Translations under genes and position numbers: made by a program
Notes under the pieces: model-generated
Told to the model about the DNA's origin: nothing
The model's input: the letters and a program-made list of their open reading frames with translations, nothing else
Databases searched by the model: none
In this document: positions 1 to 8,310 of the stretch, one piece after another
Position numbering within the stretch: position 1 is the first letter of the stretch
Layout: every line of letters begins with the position of its first letter
Source: a candidate division TM6 bacterium GW2011_GWE2_41_16
Lineage (GTDB): Bacteria > Babelota > Babeliae > Babelales > Babelaceae
Length of the DNA stretch: 34,541 bases
Direction: 5' to 3'
Assembly (NCBI GenBank): GCA_000996695.1
Contig: LCAT01000014.1
Location: 1 to 34,541 of the forward strand

Positions 1-124
1 CTTCTCAAAAGCTTTTTAATTTCTCATCAACATCAACAAGGGGGTGTCATGTTTTAAATCTTTTTCTATTTTCGTGTCTTGACCAAGGGGGTCACTTTAT
101 TTCTTAAAGAATGTTATAAAAATT

Positions 125-3100
125 TTAATCGTTGAGTAATTCTTGTAATATATAGTGAGCTTCTTGTAGTTCTTTGGTGCTTTCCCCTAAAGCCTGCTGT
201 AGGTTAAAGCGTTCTTGATATTTTCGTCCTATGAAGTCTCTTTTTTGTTGTTTCGTGGTGAACGGGGCCAGGTCTATTTCTTGTATGTCTAAAGTTTTGT
301 ATAAATCTACAATAGGTTGAAGATATTTTGTTATGATTTCGAAAAATCCAGTATATTTTCCACAGCTTTCCGTTATTTGTTTAATTTTTATTTCTGCTGC
401 ATTCTTTTTTTGTTGAGCCGCTAGTTGTTCCTGTGTTGTTTTTGTTGCATCCCTTAATATTTCTTCAGCTTCTTTTATTTCAGCTACTTCTTGTACTGTT
501 AATTTGTCTGGATGTTTTAATCGAGCTTGTTTTCTGTATTCTTTTTTTATATTTTTAAAAATATTTTGTTTTTGTTCTTCAGTAAGATCTTGAATGCGAA
601 TGTTTGGTTGTTGACCTAAAACTGCATCAAATTGTGACTTAAAAGTTACAACGGCATCAGCTATTTCTTTTTGTTTTTTGAAAGTTGCTTCTGTACCATC
701 AATAACCGTAGATATTTGAATAACACGATCACTTATGGTATTTTTTTGTGCTTGATTCATCATTTCGTTGTGACCAATTGCTATTTTTTGTCGTAAAGCT
801 AACAGATGTTGTATGGTATGTTCTGTTTGAGCGCCTTGAGAGAGCATTTGAGCCAATTGAATCATATTGTCAATATATACTTGAAAAATATTGTCTATTG
901 TTTGCAAAGAATATTGATCATTAATTTGCTGCGCTTGTGCTTTTAGTTGTAATGTTCGTGTAAATACATTGTCAAGATAGGCCTCAGGAGGATGATTTTG
1001 TTGTAGCGCGCCATATGTATCTGTTAATTCTTTTTGTAATGCTGAAAGTGTTTGTGGCACCGGTACCTGCATGGCTGGAGTTTGTGTTGTAGTCGCAGCA
1101 GGTGGATGTTGTGCCTGTGCTGCTTGTTTTGCTGCAATACGTCGCTGCAGTTCGGCGATAAGATTCTGTGTTGGCGCGAAGTGAGGATGTATGTTTTTTG
1201 TAAATACTTTTTGTGCATCGGTTAAAAGAGCAGTAAGTATTTGTAATTGTTCTTCATAAGGTCTTCGAGCTTCTGGGTGTAATTGCTGTAAGTCCATTTC
1301 GATTTCATTACCATGCTGCTTCCATACATTCTCAAAAGTACCAAACTCTTGCCTCGTTTGTTGGCAGAGGGTGGTAATTCTCGCTATTTCTTGATCGAGG
1401 GTTGATACGATTGCTGGTGAATAAAACATCTGAGACGCATTTTTTAAATTTACAAAATGTGTTAGTGCCAATTCAATCTCTTCTAACACTATTTCGTTCA
1501 TAGGAAGTGTTCTTTGATAGATTCGTACGGGTACTTGTTTTGCAAGAGCCATCAGTAATGGTTGATACACAGGCGCTAAGGTATTTAAGAACCTGATTGT
1601 ATCTAAAACTGTATTTTCTGCGTGAGTGAATAATTCCCGATATTCTACTTTTAAAAGATCGTGGATAAAAGGATTTTGTAAATATTCCAAAACGTTTGTA
1701 TTAATCCTTGGCATATTTGTTGTGTTAATGAAAAACATAAAGTTTTTTGTCACATATGATTTGAGTTCATTAAAATATTTTGTTCGTGCATTCTGAGGGA
1801 CAAGTAAAAAATTTATATCTTGTTTGCTTGCCTGAGCATATTGATGTTGTGGAATAGTTTGATTTGCTGCAAGAGCTGCAAAAAATTTATCCAACAAGCT
1901 TTGTATCGAAAGGTCAGATACTTGAGTGTATGGATCAGTTTCTCTGAGTTTTTGTTGGTGTATCCAGAGTGCAAAAGGAATGGATAAACCATTAAAAAGT
2001 TGATCGTTTCCGTACCATGATGATCGTTTTCCTCCTGGTGCTGTTGCATCAGGTGTCCATGCAAATTGTGCGTCCGTTGGTAAATTATTGCGCGTAAAGA
2101 TATCGGTAAGCGCAGAGACGACTATTTTGAGCCCTCTTACAGACCTTTCTTGATCACGATTCTGAATGATATCGCTCAAAGAATACCAGACATTATCAAA
2201 GAGTTGGTTTAGTGGTCGCTGAACATTTTCTTGAGTACGTGCGTTATTGTCCTGGTAAGCATCAATAAGTTGTTTTTGTTGCGCCATAAACTGTCGTATG
2301 ATTCTTATTTTGTCTATCAATTGCGGATTAACTGTTTGTTGGGTTGCTTGCATTGCTGCGTTAACTGATTGTTCTATTTGTGTGCATTCAGCAATTCTTT
2401 GAGCCATGGGTGTTTGAGCGTTAATTTGCTGTATTTGAGTCAGTAGGGCGTCGATCTGTTGCAAATAAATTCGATCATTCTCAAGCTCTCGTTGTTTTTT
2501 ATAAAGATACCTGCCGAGCGCTGTTTCGGTTTCTTGTGCTTGTGTTACTAACTGTGCTGTTGCTGAACCATACATGTTTTGTGCTTGTTGTTTCAATCGC
2601 GCTATGTTTTGTTGAGCCGCTTGAATTTGTTCAATGGTTGTTTCTGGTTGACTTAAAATAGTGTGCACTCGCCGTATGTCTTTTTGTATGTTTTGAACGC
2701 TGGCGCCAAAAATTTGCTCTTTTTGTTTATAGATGGCTTGAGCATCCTGGTAAAAAGTGTTTATTACCGGAGGTAGTGTGGTGCCAAAAATTTGTGCAAG
2801 TGCTGTGAGCTCTGTATGCATTTGCTTAAGGTATGTTTGAAGCTCTGTGAGCTTTTGATACGTTATTTCATGTGGCAAAATACTGTGCAAATTTTTATGA
2901 GCTTCCATCAGCTGGTTTGTATGCATTATAATTGCCAGATTTTTTTGATCTAATTGATTGAATGATTGTCTTTTTGTCATTGCAACATCAAGCGAATGGT
3001 CAGGTACGTAGTGTGCAAAATCTGTGATTATGCGGTTTACCATGGTGCGTGCTTGTTCTGAGATATTTTCTAAGGCGAATGCATACAGCTCATTAAAATA

Positions 3101-5635
3101 TGGCAAGCGATTTTGAGCTTCTGCAAAGAGAAACGCAAATTCTTCTGGTGTGATATTGAGATAATTGCGGCCTTGAGTGAGATTTTGTTGTGTAAGTACA
3201 GTAAAAAAATTTCGTAGCAATGTAGGCCAGCAAAACTCAGGAATGTTTTTGTACGGATCGTTTTGCACGAGCTCTTGCTGTTGCCTGTAAAGATACAATG
3301 GTATTGAAAAATGTGGCGTGAGGCCATCATGCCATAATGAAGGATCTTTTTGTTTTAATTGTTCTTTCAATGGTGTAAATTGTGCATCCGTAGGAGAATT
3401 TTTCAGTCGGTCGGTGATAATGTGAGTAAGTGCTTTTAAAGAGTCATTTATTCGTGCAGGCGTGTAATACGGATTAGGCTCTTTGTATGGATTATTTTTA
3501 GTAAATACGGTAAGCCAAAAAGTGCTAAACAGTTTTGCTAGATCATATTTTTCATATAGTTGTGTCGCTTCATGTATTGCTTGATGGGCGGGTATGACAG
3601 CTTTTTGTGTTTCTAAAAATTTTTGTGATGCTTGTGTATCAGCTGAAGGTCCTATCAATTCAGAAGCTTTTTTTTGTTCCTGCTCGAGTTGATCAAGGGC
3701 TTGTTTACGAACTTCAAATGGTGTTTGTGGATTAGCAATTATTGTTTGTGTTTTTTGAAGCGATGTATTCAAGTCTTCTTGCGCCCGATTAATTATTGTA
3801 ATGCGCTGTGTAACTTCTTGCAGTTTTGCTCGAGCTTGTTGAATAGCGGCATTTTGTTGAGTATGTATTGTTTGAGCTGCGTTTAGTTGTTCTCCAAGTT
3901 GTTGGCGTAATTCTATTAAGAGATTCACGGGCGCTTGTGTTGCTAAATGACCATGTATATCTGTGGTAAGGCGAGTAATGCCATCTATGTTTTTTTGCAG
4001 ATCTGTAGCCAATTGTTGCTGAGTCTGTTGTGCCTGTTGTTGTAAAGCAATGATGGTTGGTAGATCTGTTTGGGTGGATGGTTGTAATGCTTGCATGTCA
4101 TTAAGTATATTGTTTGCCTGTAGATATTTTTTGGCAAGCGTTTGCAACCCGATGAGCCATTGATCTGTGTGCGGAGTAGCAGTCTTGAGATATTGATCTA
4201 ATTGTTTGTAGCTTTCTATAAACGCGTTTGCTGCTTTTATTTTTGCAATTTTTTGTTGATCGACTGGGGTAAAAAGGTTTGTTGGTATCTGATCAAAAAA
4301 ATGATTTGGTTGGTATTGCAAAATGTGTGTATCGATAGCGTTGGTTACAGCTTGGAGATATTGCGAGTATGTTTTTTGAGTAAAAGAACGAAGATGTGTG
4401 GATAAAGCATTGTTGGGTTGGCCCGCTATGTAGATTAAATCATTTTGGCCTGGCATAAGTGTCTGTGGTGCTGAGGTATCGAGAACAGCAAAAAAATCTC
4501 TCATAATTGTATTCCATGCGAGTGCAGGAAAATTTTCGCAAGCGTCTTGTTGTGTGAGGCCCGCATATTCTTGGTGTAAAAAGAATGGTAACGATACATT
4601 GATACCTGTTTTACTCCAAGATTGATTTTGGATTGTTGGCGCGGCAGGAGTTTTTAGTCTTTGAGAAAGGGTGAAAATAATTGCCTTGAGATGTTGAGAT
4701 CTGTATTTATCATTTTGAGGAGTGTGTGCAAAAACGGTCCAAAAATTTTCGCATATCTTGTTAATATCTGCTGCTTTGTACTGGTTTTTATAATGCTCTA
4801 TATAATTATTTTCTTGAGTTATGATCTGTATATTTTTTTTTCGATCAGCAAACCAATCGTAATTTTGAAGCTGTGAAATATCGCAATGGATAGGTTTTTG
4901 TGTAATAAGAGTATCGACAGCTTGAATTTTTTGTTGTACCTGAGCAATGTTTGATACGTCTTGTTCAATGTTTTTACTTATTTCTGCAAATTCTTTTAAT
5001 GCTTGTGCAAAACGGTTCGCGAAATCAGTAGATTCACGGGTTTCTTGTGTGGCTTTTCGGTTAGCCTCTTGTTGAGCAATTTCCGCTGGAGTAGGTGCTG
5101 GTGACGTTATAACTACAGGAGTGTCTACGAGTGGTTGATCAAGTGGTGGCACTGCAAAGTGAATTGCTGTTTGTGGAAATCGCACAGGACCTGTTCCAAT
5201 GTGATTGTCTTGATCTTGGATTACTGGTGGCACAATTGCTGGTACCGGTGCCGGTAATGGTACTGGTGCAAGCGCAGGCGCAGGTGCTGGTCCTACAAGC
5301 ATTGGTGGTCTATTTTTGTTTTGCATAGGCAGTTTATTAAAACATCCTGCAATTAAACGACGGTTACGCAATGCGTTCCATACGAGCATCGCATCTGCAG
5401 CAAGAGCCCATTTACCTGCTCCACGTTTGTGGGCTATATAGGTTAATCCAATGATACCAGTAACAGATAGTGCAACGGTAGTAGCAATTTTTTTGGGATG
5501 ATTTTGTGCGCCATGACGAAATTTGGTGAATGCTGCATGCTCAAAGGGCGTTGGGCTATGCAAAAACTGCATAGCATGTACACCAAAACTCATGATCAAT
5601 GCGTATAGTACGCCTATTCTTAATATATTTTTCAT
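125..5635 (-). CDS. Giant secreted or anchored coiled-coil protein with three repeat modules and a C-terminal J-domain
   Basis: The protein has 1836 residues from the chosen ATG at 5635, which has AAGG nine bases upstream and opens directly with a signal peptide (MKNILRIGVLYALIMSF, predicted cut after GVHA). An in-frame ATG at 5668 lacks a good ribosome site. A second hydrophobic segment lies at about residues 48-69, then a Pro/Ala/Val-rich linker at about 109-139. Three divergent modules of about 180-190 residues follow at roughly 294-474, 701-879 and 1144-1332. They share an FW-x-VF-like opening, an LPFFLHQE or IPLYLYRQQ block, a DPY block and an FFAVL-like block, and are separated by Gln-rich coiled-coil stretches. 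Near the end (about 1672-1727) is a J-domain-like segment with the HPD tripeptide at 1708-1710, preceded by YRKQARLK and followed by AEIKEAEEILRD. The HPD loop is what stimulates Hsp70 in known J-proteins; here the export signal makes the partner unclear. No enzymatic domain is recognised. Confidence 0.9.
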   Translation of the reverse strand: MKNILRIGVLYALIMSFGVHAMQFLHSPTPFEHAAFTKFRHGAQNHPKKIATTVALSVTGIIGLTYIAHKRGAGKWALAADAMLVWNALRNRRLIAGCFNKLPMQNKNRPPMLVGPAPAPALAPVPLPAPVPAIVPPVIQDQDNHIGTGPVRFPQTAIHFAVPPLDQPLVDTPVVITSPAPTPAEIAQQEANRKATQETRESTDFANRFAQALKEFAEISKNIEQDVSNIAQVQQKIQAVDTLITQKPIHCDISQLQNYDWFADRKKNIQIITQENNYIEHYKNQYKAADINKICENFWTVFAHTPQNDKYRSQHLKAIIFTLSQRLKTPAAPTIQNQSWSKTGINVSLPFFLHQEYAGLTQQDACENFPALAWNTIMRDFFAVLDTSAPQTLMPGQNDLIYIAGQPNNALSTHLRSFTQKTYSQYLQAVTNAIDTHILQYQPNHFFDQIPTNLFTPVDQQKIAKIKAANAFIESYKQLDQYLKTATPHTDQWLIGLQTLAKKYLQANNILNDMQALQPSTQTDLPTIIALQQQAQQTQQQLATDLQKNIDGITRLTTDIHGHLATQAPVNLLIELRQQLGEQLNAAQTIHTQQNAAIQQARAKLQEVTQRITIINRAQEDLNTSLQKTQTIIANPQTPFEVRKQALDQLEQEQKKASELIGPSADTQASQKFLETQKAVIPAHQAIHEATQLYEKYDLAKLFSTFWLTVFTKNNPYKEPNPYYTPARINDSLKALTHIITDRLKNSPTDAQFTPLKEQLKQKDPSLWHDGLTPHFSIPLYLYRQQQELVQNDPYKNIPEFCWPTLLRNFFTVLTQQNLTQGRNYLNITPEEFAFLFAEAQNRLPYFNELYAFALENISEQARTMVNRIITDFAHYVPDHSLDVAMTKRQSFNQLDQKNLAIIMHTNQLMEAHKNLHSILPHEITYQKLTELQTYLKQMHTELTALAQIFGTTLPPVINTFYQDAQAIYKQKEQIFGASVQNIQKDIRRVHTILSQPETTIEQIQAAQQNIARLKQQAQNMYGSATAQLVTQAQETETALGRYLYKKQRELENDRIYLQQIDALLTQIQQINAQTPMAQRIAECTQIEQSVNAAMQATQQTVNPQLIDKIRIIRQFMAQQKQLIDAYQDNNARTQENVQRPLNQLFDNVWYSLSDIIQNRDQERSVRGLKIVVSALTDIFTRNNLPTDAQFAWTPDATAPGGKRSSWYGNDQLFNGLSIPFALWIHQQKLRETDPYTQVSDLSIQSLLDKFFAALAANQTIPQHQYAQASKQDINFLLVPQNARTKYFNELKSYVTKNFMFFINTTNMPRINTNVLEYLQNPFIHDLLKVEYRELFTHAENTVLDTIRFLNTLAPVYQPLLMALAKQVPVRIYQRTLPMNEIVLEEIELALTHFVNLKNASQMFYSPAIVSTLDQEIARITTLCQQTRQEFGTFENVWKQHGNEIEMDLQQLHPEARRPYEEQLQILTALLTDAQKVFTKNIHPHFAPTQNLIAELQRRIAAKQAAQAQHPPAATTTQTPAMQVPVPQTLSALQKELTDTYGALQQNHPPEAYLDNVFTRTLQLKAQAQQINDQYSLQTIDNIFQVYIDNMIQLAQMLSQGAQTEHTIQHLLALRQKIAIGHNEMMNQAQKNTISDRVIQISTVIDGTEATFKKQKEIADAVVTFKSQFDAVLGQQPNIRIQDLTEEQKQNIFKNIKKEYRKQARLKHPDKLTVQEVAEIKEAEEILRDATKTTQEQLAAQQKKNAAEIKIKQITESCGKYTGFFEIITKYLQPIVDLYKTLDIQEIDLAPFTTKQQKRDFIGRKYQERFNLQQALGESTKELQEAHYILQELLND

Positions 5636-5689
5636 GGATATACGCCTTAATAAAAAAATGCGTTGCATAGTATTTCTTAATTACATTTA

Positions 5690-5709
5690 TGCATGTTTTT
5701 TGACATGCA
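5690..5709. other. Inverted repeat upstream of the giant gene
   Basis: TGCATGT at 5690-5696 and ACATGCA at 5703-5709 form a perfect 7-bp inverted repeat with a 6-base spacer, about 55 bases upstream of the start codon at 5635 in an AT-rich region. It could be an operator or a leader hairpin. Nothing else is recognisable between 5710 and 5848. Confidence 0.35.
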
Positions 5710-5848
5710 CTATATATTTTTATTCATAAAATTAAGTGTAAAAGAAAAATTTTTAATGTCCATATTTTTATGTGTTTATTTTCAAATAGAAAAATTTTTA
5801 AATATATCAAAAGCATGTAAAACGTCTAATCCTGTAGCATTTGTTGAT

Positions 5849-5881
5849 AAAAAAACGCCGAAGCTTGAAACGCTTCGGCGT
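5849..5881 (-). terminator. Rho-independent terminator, minus strand
   Basis: A perfect 10-bp stem (ACGCCGAAGC at 5855-5864 with GCTTCGGCGT at 5872-5881) has a 7-base loop and, read on the minus strand, is followed by seven T. It would end transcripts arriving from the coiled-coil gene at 6357-7619 after they cross the repeat-rich gap. Confidence 0.85.
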
Positions 5882-5948
5882 GGTTAGTAATGTGCCATGT
5901 TCTTAAAAATACAAGAAGTCTTAAAGGGCAGAATATATTACGAGGAAT

Positions 5949-6085
5949 ATAGCGAAGTCCACCCAGCCTACGCCGAGGCTTCGGCGGGCAGGCTAAGCTC
6001 TGCACATTCGAGATCATGAATAGTGTGATTTAATCACATAAACAAAAGATACGTTTGAGCGTGCCCAAATGGCTTTTGCCATATA
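5949..6085 (+). repeat. Dispersed composite palindromic repeat, copy 1
   Basis: It begins TATAGCGAAGTCCA, contains GCACATTCGAGATCATGAA, the palindrome GTGATTTAATCAC and TTTGAGCGTGCCC, and ends with the hairpin ATGGCTTTTGCCAT. It differs from other copies by an insert at about 5961-5998 that forms its own GC-rich hairpin. Its closest relatives are the copies at 19151 and 32116. Confidence 0.85.
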
Positions 6086-6334
6086 TAGCGAAGTCCCCAG
6101 GTATCTTGGCCCAAGTACTTCAATGTTTCAGTACTCGGTCGTACCTGGTATGCACACCCGAGTTTACGAATAGTGCTTTTGGATTGCACAAACCGTAAAT
6201 GCGTTTGAGCGTGCCTAAAGTAGTACGGTCTTGGTACGCCTCTAAAAGGCCGTACTATTTTACGACGTACCAATAGTGCGGTCCTAGAAGTCAGATAAAA
6301 CATATCCATTATTATCTGGCATGGCGGTTGCCAT
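6084..6334 (+). repeat. Dispersed composite repeat, copy 2 (expanded)
   Basis: It starts where copy 1 ends (TATAGCGAAGTCC) and retains GAATAGTGCTTTTGGATTG, AAACCGT, GTTTGAGCGTGCCTA and a terminal ATGGCGGTTGCCAT. It is interrupted by unrelated hairpin sequence at about 6096-6160 and 6215-6318. The GTGCTTTTGGATTGCAC centre places it in a second subfamily with the copy at 17079. Confidence 0.7.
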
Positions 6335-6356
6335 AATACAACTGGACGAACTTTGT

Positions 6357-7619
6357 TTACGATTTTTTTATTGCCAAGGCAAATTGAACTTCCTTTAACA
6401 ATCTTTTTGCCTCGTCTAAATCTTCTTGTAACCATTTTTCATTTTTATTTTTTATTCGCTCTTCGTGATCTTTGATCATTTCAAGGTGCTCCTGTTCTTG
6501 CCCTTCTAACTCTTGAATTGAGAATGATGTATATTTTTCAAGAGCTTTTAGTTCCTGATCATTGATCAGATCGTTTTCAAATTTTTGTGCAATGTTTTCA
6601 TATGCTTTTTTTAAAAGTGCTGTGATATATCCGTACGCCGAGCTTTTTTTTCGATTTTCCCATTCCGCGAGTTTTTTTGTGAAAAATTTTAAAATTTCTG
6701 CTTGTTTTTCTTGTTCGGTTTTTTGAGAAAGATTCAGTTCTTTTATGAATTCATTGAAATAGAGGATGTTTTTTAGTTTTTGTAACTGTTCTTCAAAATT
6801 TTTCTCATATTCTATGTGATTTTTTGTATCAAGAAATTTATAAAAATTGGTAGCGCTGTCATCAAACGATCTAAAAATGTCTTCTGATGCTTCTAAATCA
6901 CTAGTTCTTTTTATTATTATATCTTCAATTTGTAATGTGTCGGTTATTTTTTTTAGATCTTTGAGTAATTCATCAAGTTGTTTCAATACAATTTTTTCAT
7001 TATCTAAAAATTTTGCGCGTTCTTGCTCTAAGACTTGTTTAGCTTGTTGGACTATCGGATGATTTTTGGGTAATTTTTCGCTATTGGCAACGATTGTCTG
7101 TTCGAAACTTTTATACATTTCATCATTCATTTGTATATTGGGATGTACCATGTCTTGAATTATTTGTTGCAAGGTTTGAATTTCTTGTGGACTTGTTTCT
7201 TCAATTTTTTGCTGTTTTGCTTGTGCTTGTTCAAACGCTTTTTGTTTTGCCGCTGCTCCATCTAACGTCATTTGCTTAAATCTCAATGATAATATTTTTA
7301 CGCTGAGCGCTTTTTGTTCAGCTGTTTTTGCTATGAGTTTATTGAGTTCGTTCATGGTTTGTTTGTAGTTTTCATACGTTGGCCATGAAAATTTTTGGTT
7401 ACCAGTTGTTAATTGCGTGTTTAACTCATTTGTTAACTGTTGTGCGCGTTGTACAAGTTCTTCCAAAGATGATTGAACCGTTGTTTTTGTCTGGAGCTGT
7501 TTTAGGTCAGCATTAAATTTTTTTAACGCACTATCAGGTTGCATGCCAAACATGCTGTTTGCAAAAAAGCTGCTCAACGCAAGGCCTAGCAAATACATTT
7601 TTTGTTTGTGTGCATTCAT
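6357..7619 (-). CDS. Secreted coiled-coil protein of unknown function
   Basis: This 420-residue protein starts at ATG 7619, with AGGGGG nine bases upstream; an in-frame TTG at 7628 abuts the Gs and is unlikely. The N-terminus is a signal peptide (NAHKQKMYLLGLALSSFF, predicted cut near SMFG before MQPDS). The mature part is highly charged and rich in Lys, Glu, Gln and Leu with long heptad-like helices. No domain is recognised and no catalytic motif is visible. It lies upstream of the giant gene on the same strand, but 0.7 kb of repeats and a terminator separate them, so co-transcription is unlikely. Its low-complexity, helix-rich style resembles the giant neighbour and the protein at 28264, which may reflect a common surface or periplasmic role. 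Confidence 0.88.
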   Translation of the reverse strand: MNAHKQKMYLLGLALSSFFANSMFGMQPDSALKKFNADLKQLQTKTTVQSSLEELVQRAQQLTNELNTQLTTGNQKFSWPTYENYKQTMNELNKLIAKTAEQKALSVKILSLRFKQMTLDGAAAKQKAFEQAQAKQQKIEETSPQEIQTLQQIIQDMVHPNIQMNDEMYKSFEQTIVANSEKLPKNHPIVQQAKQVLEQERAKFLDNEKIVLKQLDELLKDLKKITDTLQIEDIIIKRTSDLEASEDIFRSFDDSATNFYKFLDTKNHIEYEKNFEEQLQKLKNILYFNEFIKELNLSQKTEQEKQAEILKFFTKKLAEWENRKKSSAYGYITALLKKAYENIAQKFENDLINDQELKALEKYTSFSIQELEGQEQEHLEMIKDHEERIKNKNEKWLQEDLDEAKRLLKEVQFALAIKKS

Positions 7620-7659
7620 AGCTCCCAACCCCCTTTTTTATGGTGTGGCTAAAAATTTA

Positions 7660-7685
7660 GGTGCATGCCTTTTACCGCATGCACC
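7660..7685 (-). terminator. Terminator-like hairpin downstream of the SEC-C-motif gene
   Basis: A perfect 9-bp stem (GGTGCATGC at 7660-7668, GCATGCACC at 7677-7685) has an 8-base loop. It lies 35 bases past the stop of the minus-strand gene at 7720, and on that strand is followed by CTAAATTTTTAG. The plus strand also has a T-run after it, so it may work both ways. Confidence 0.6.
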
Positions 7686-7719
7686 GGTTTTTTTATTGCC
7701 GCGAATATAGCATGTTTTA

Positions 7720-8187
7720 TTATTTTTTTTCAATCCAGTAACAGGGGGTCTTGTCCGGTAATAGCCCAATACGCTTACAGGTGCCCGATTTAAGCTCTCG
7801 TATGTCGCATGCCTTTACGCACGCGAGGGTGATAGTTGCATTACGCGATGCGTCTTTTGGTTGCGGCTGACACAGAACAACCTCTTTTTCTCCAAATTTA
7901 GCATAAAAACACGCATACGCCGATGTTTTAAGCATAGGGACCTGAGTGTCTGAGATATCTATTGGTTGCCCACAACATACATCTTTGTGCACACCATCTT
8001 CGCATGGACACAGTTGTTTGACTCTGCCTGCGTTATACTGATAATTAAAAAATCGATCAATAGGATGGTGAGACCGAGGTGTAACCATTTGTGCAATTGC
8101 AACGCCGACGCAGCAAATCAGACATGCATATGCGAGCACAAACCAGACGGCTCGGTCATGTTTTTTGTTTTGTATATTGTTCTTCAT
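7720..8187 (-). CDS. Membrane-anchored protein with a SEC-C-like zinc motif
   Basis: The protein has 155 residues, with a start supported by AAGGGGG just upstream of ATG 8187. Residues 1-12 are basic and polar, and residues 13-33 form a hydrophobic segment (signal anchor or uncleaved signal). At 60-73 is C-P-C-x8-C-C-G, the spacing of the SEC-C zinc-binding motif found at the end of SecA and in many small proteins. Six further Cys are spread through the rest, including single Cys near the end. SEC-C modules are usually cytoplasmic, so its presence after an export-type anchor is odd; either the anchor leaves this part inside or the motif binds metal outside. Divergent from the lipoprotein gene at 8311. 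No other family is recognised. Confidence 0.85.
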   Translation of the reverse strand: MKNNIQNKKHDRAVWFVLAYACLICCVGVAIAQMVTPRSHHPIDRFFNYQYNAGRVKQLCPCEDGVHKDVCCGQPIDISDTQVPMLKTSAYACFYAKFGEKEVVLCQPQPKDASRNATITLACVKACDIRELKSGTCKRIGLLPDKTPCYWIEKK

Positions 8188-8310
8188 ACATCCCCCTTAT
8201 TTCTTTAGTGGTATTCTCTATACTCATCTTTTAAAGTCTTACGTTACTAGTAAGAATACACTTTGGTATTTCCAAATAGCAATTGTTTTTAAATATATGG
8301 GGGTTTCCGT

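Larger units (their letters stand above)
5881..6356. other. Gene-free, hairpin-rich repeat region
   Basis: No credible gene is present; open frames here have no ribosome site and run through repeats. The stretch holds two copies of the dispersed composite repeat (5949-6085 and 6084-6334) and many extra inverted repeats. Examples are AGCCT/AGGCT enclosing GCCGA/TCGGC at 5966-5995, CCAGGTA/TACCTGG at 6097-6148, TAGTACGG/CCGTACTA at 6221-6257, and ATGGC-N4-GCCAT at 6321-6334. Confidence 0.7.

Noticed and set aside
1-124. Terminator or gene start at the left edge (TGACC/GGTCA around an AAGGG spacer near 84-98, and AAGGGGGTGTCATG near 39-52)
   Set aside because: The stem is only 5 bp without a T-run on the minus strand, and the ATG opens a frame of two codons; nothing is supportable.
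5881-6356. tRNA or known structural RNA in the hairpin-rich gap
   Set aside because: No T-loop motif (GGTTCRAATCC-like), acceptor pairing or known RNA signature was found; the hairpins belong to repeats.
6034-6435. Minus-strand open frame of 133 codons across the repeat region
   Set aside because: It reads through composite repeat copies, lacks a ribosome site, overlaps the end of the real gene at 6357, and has no protein-like features.
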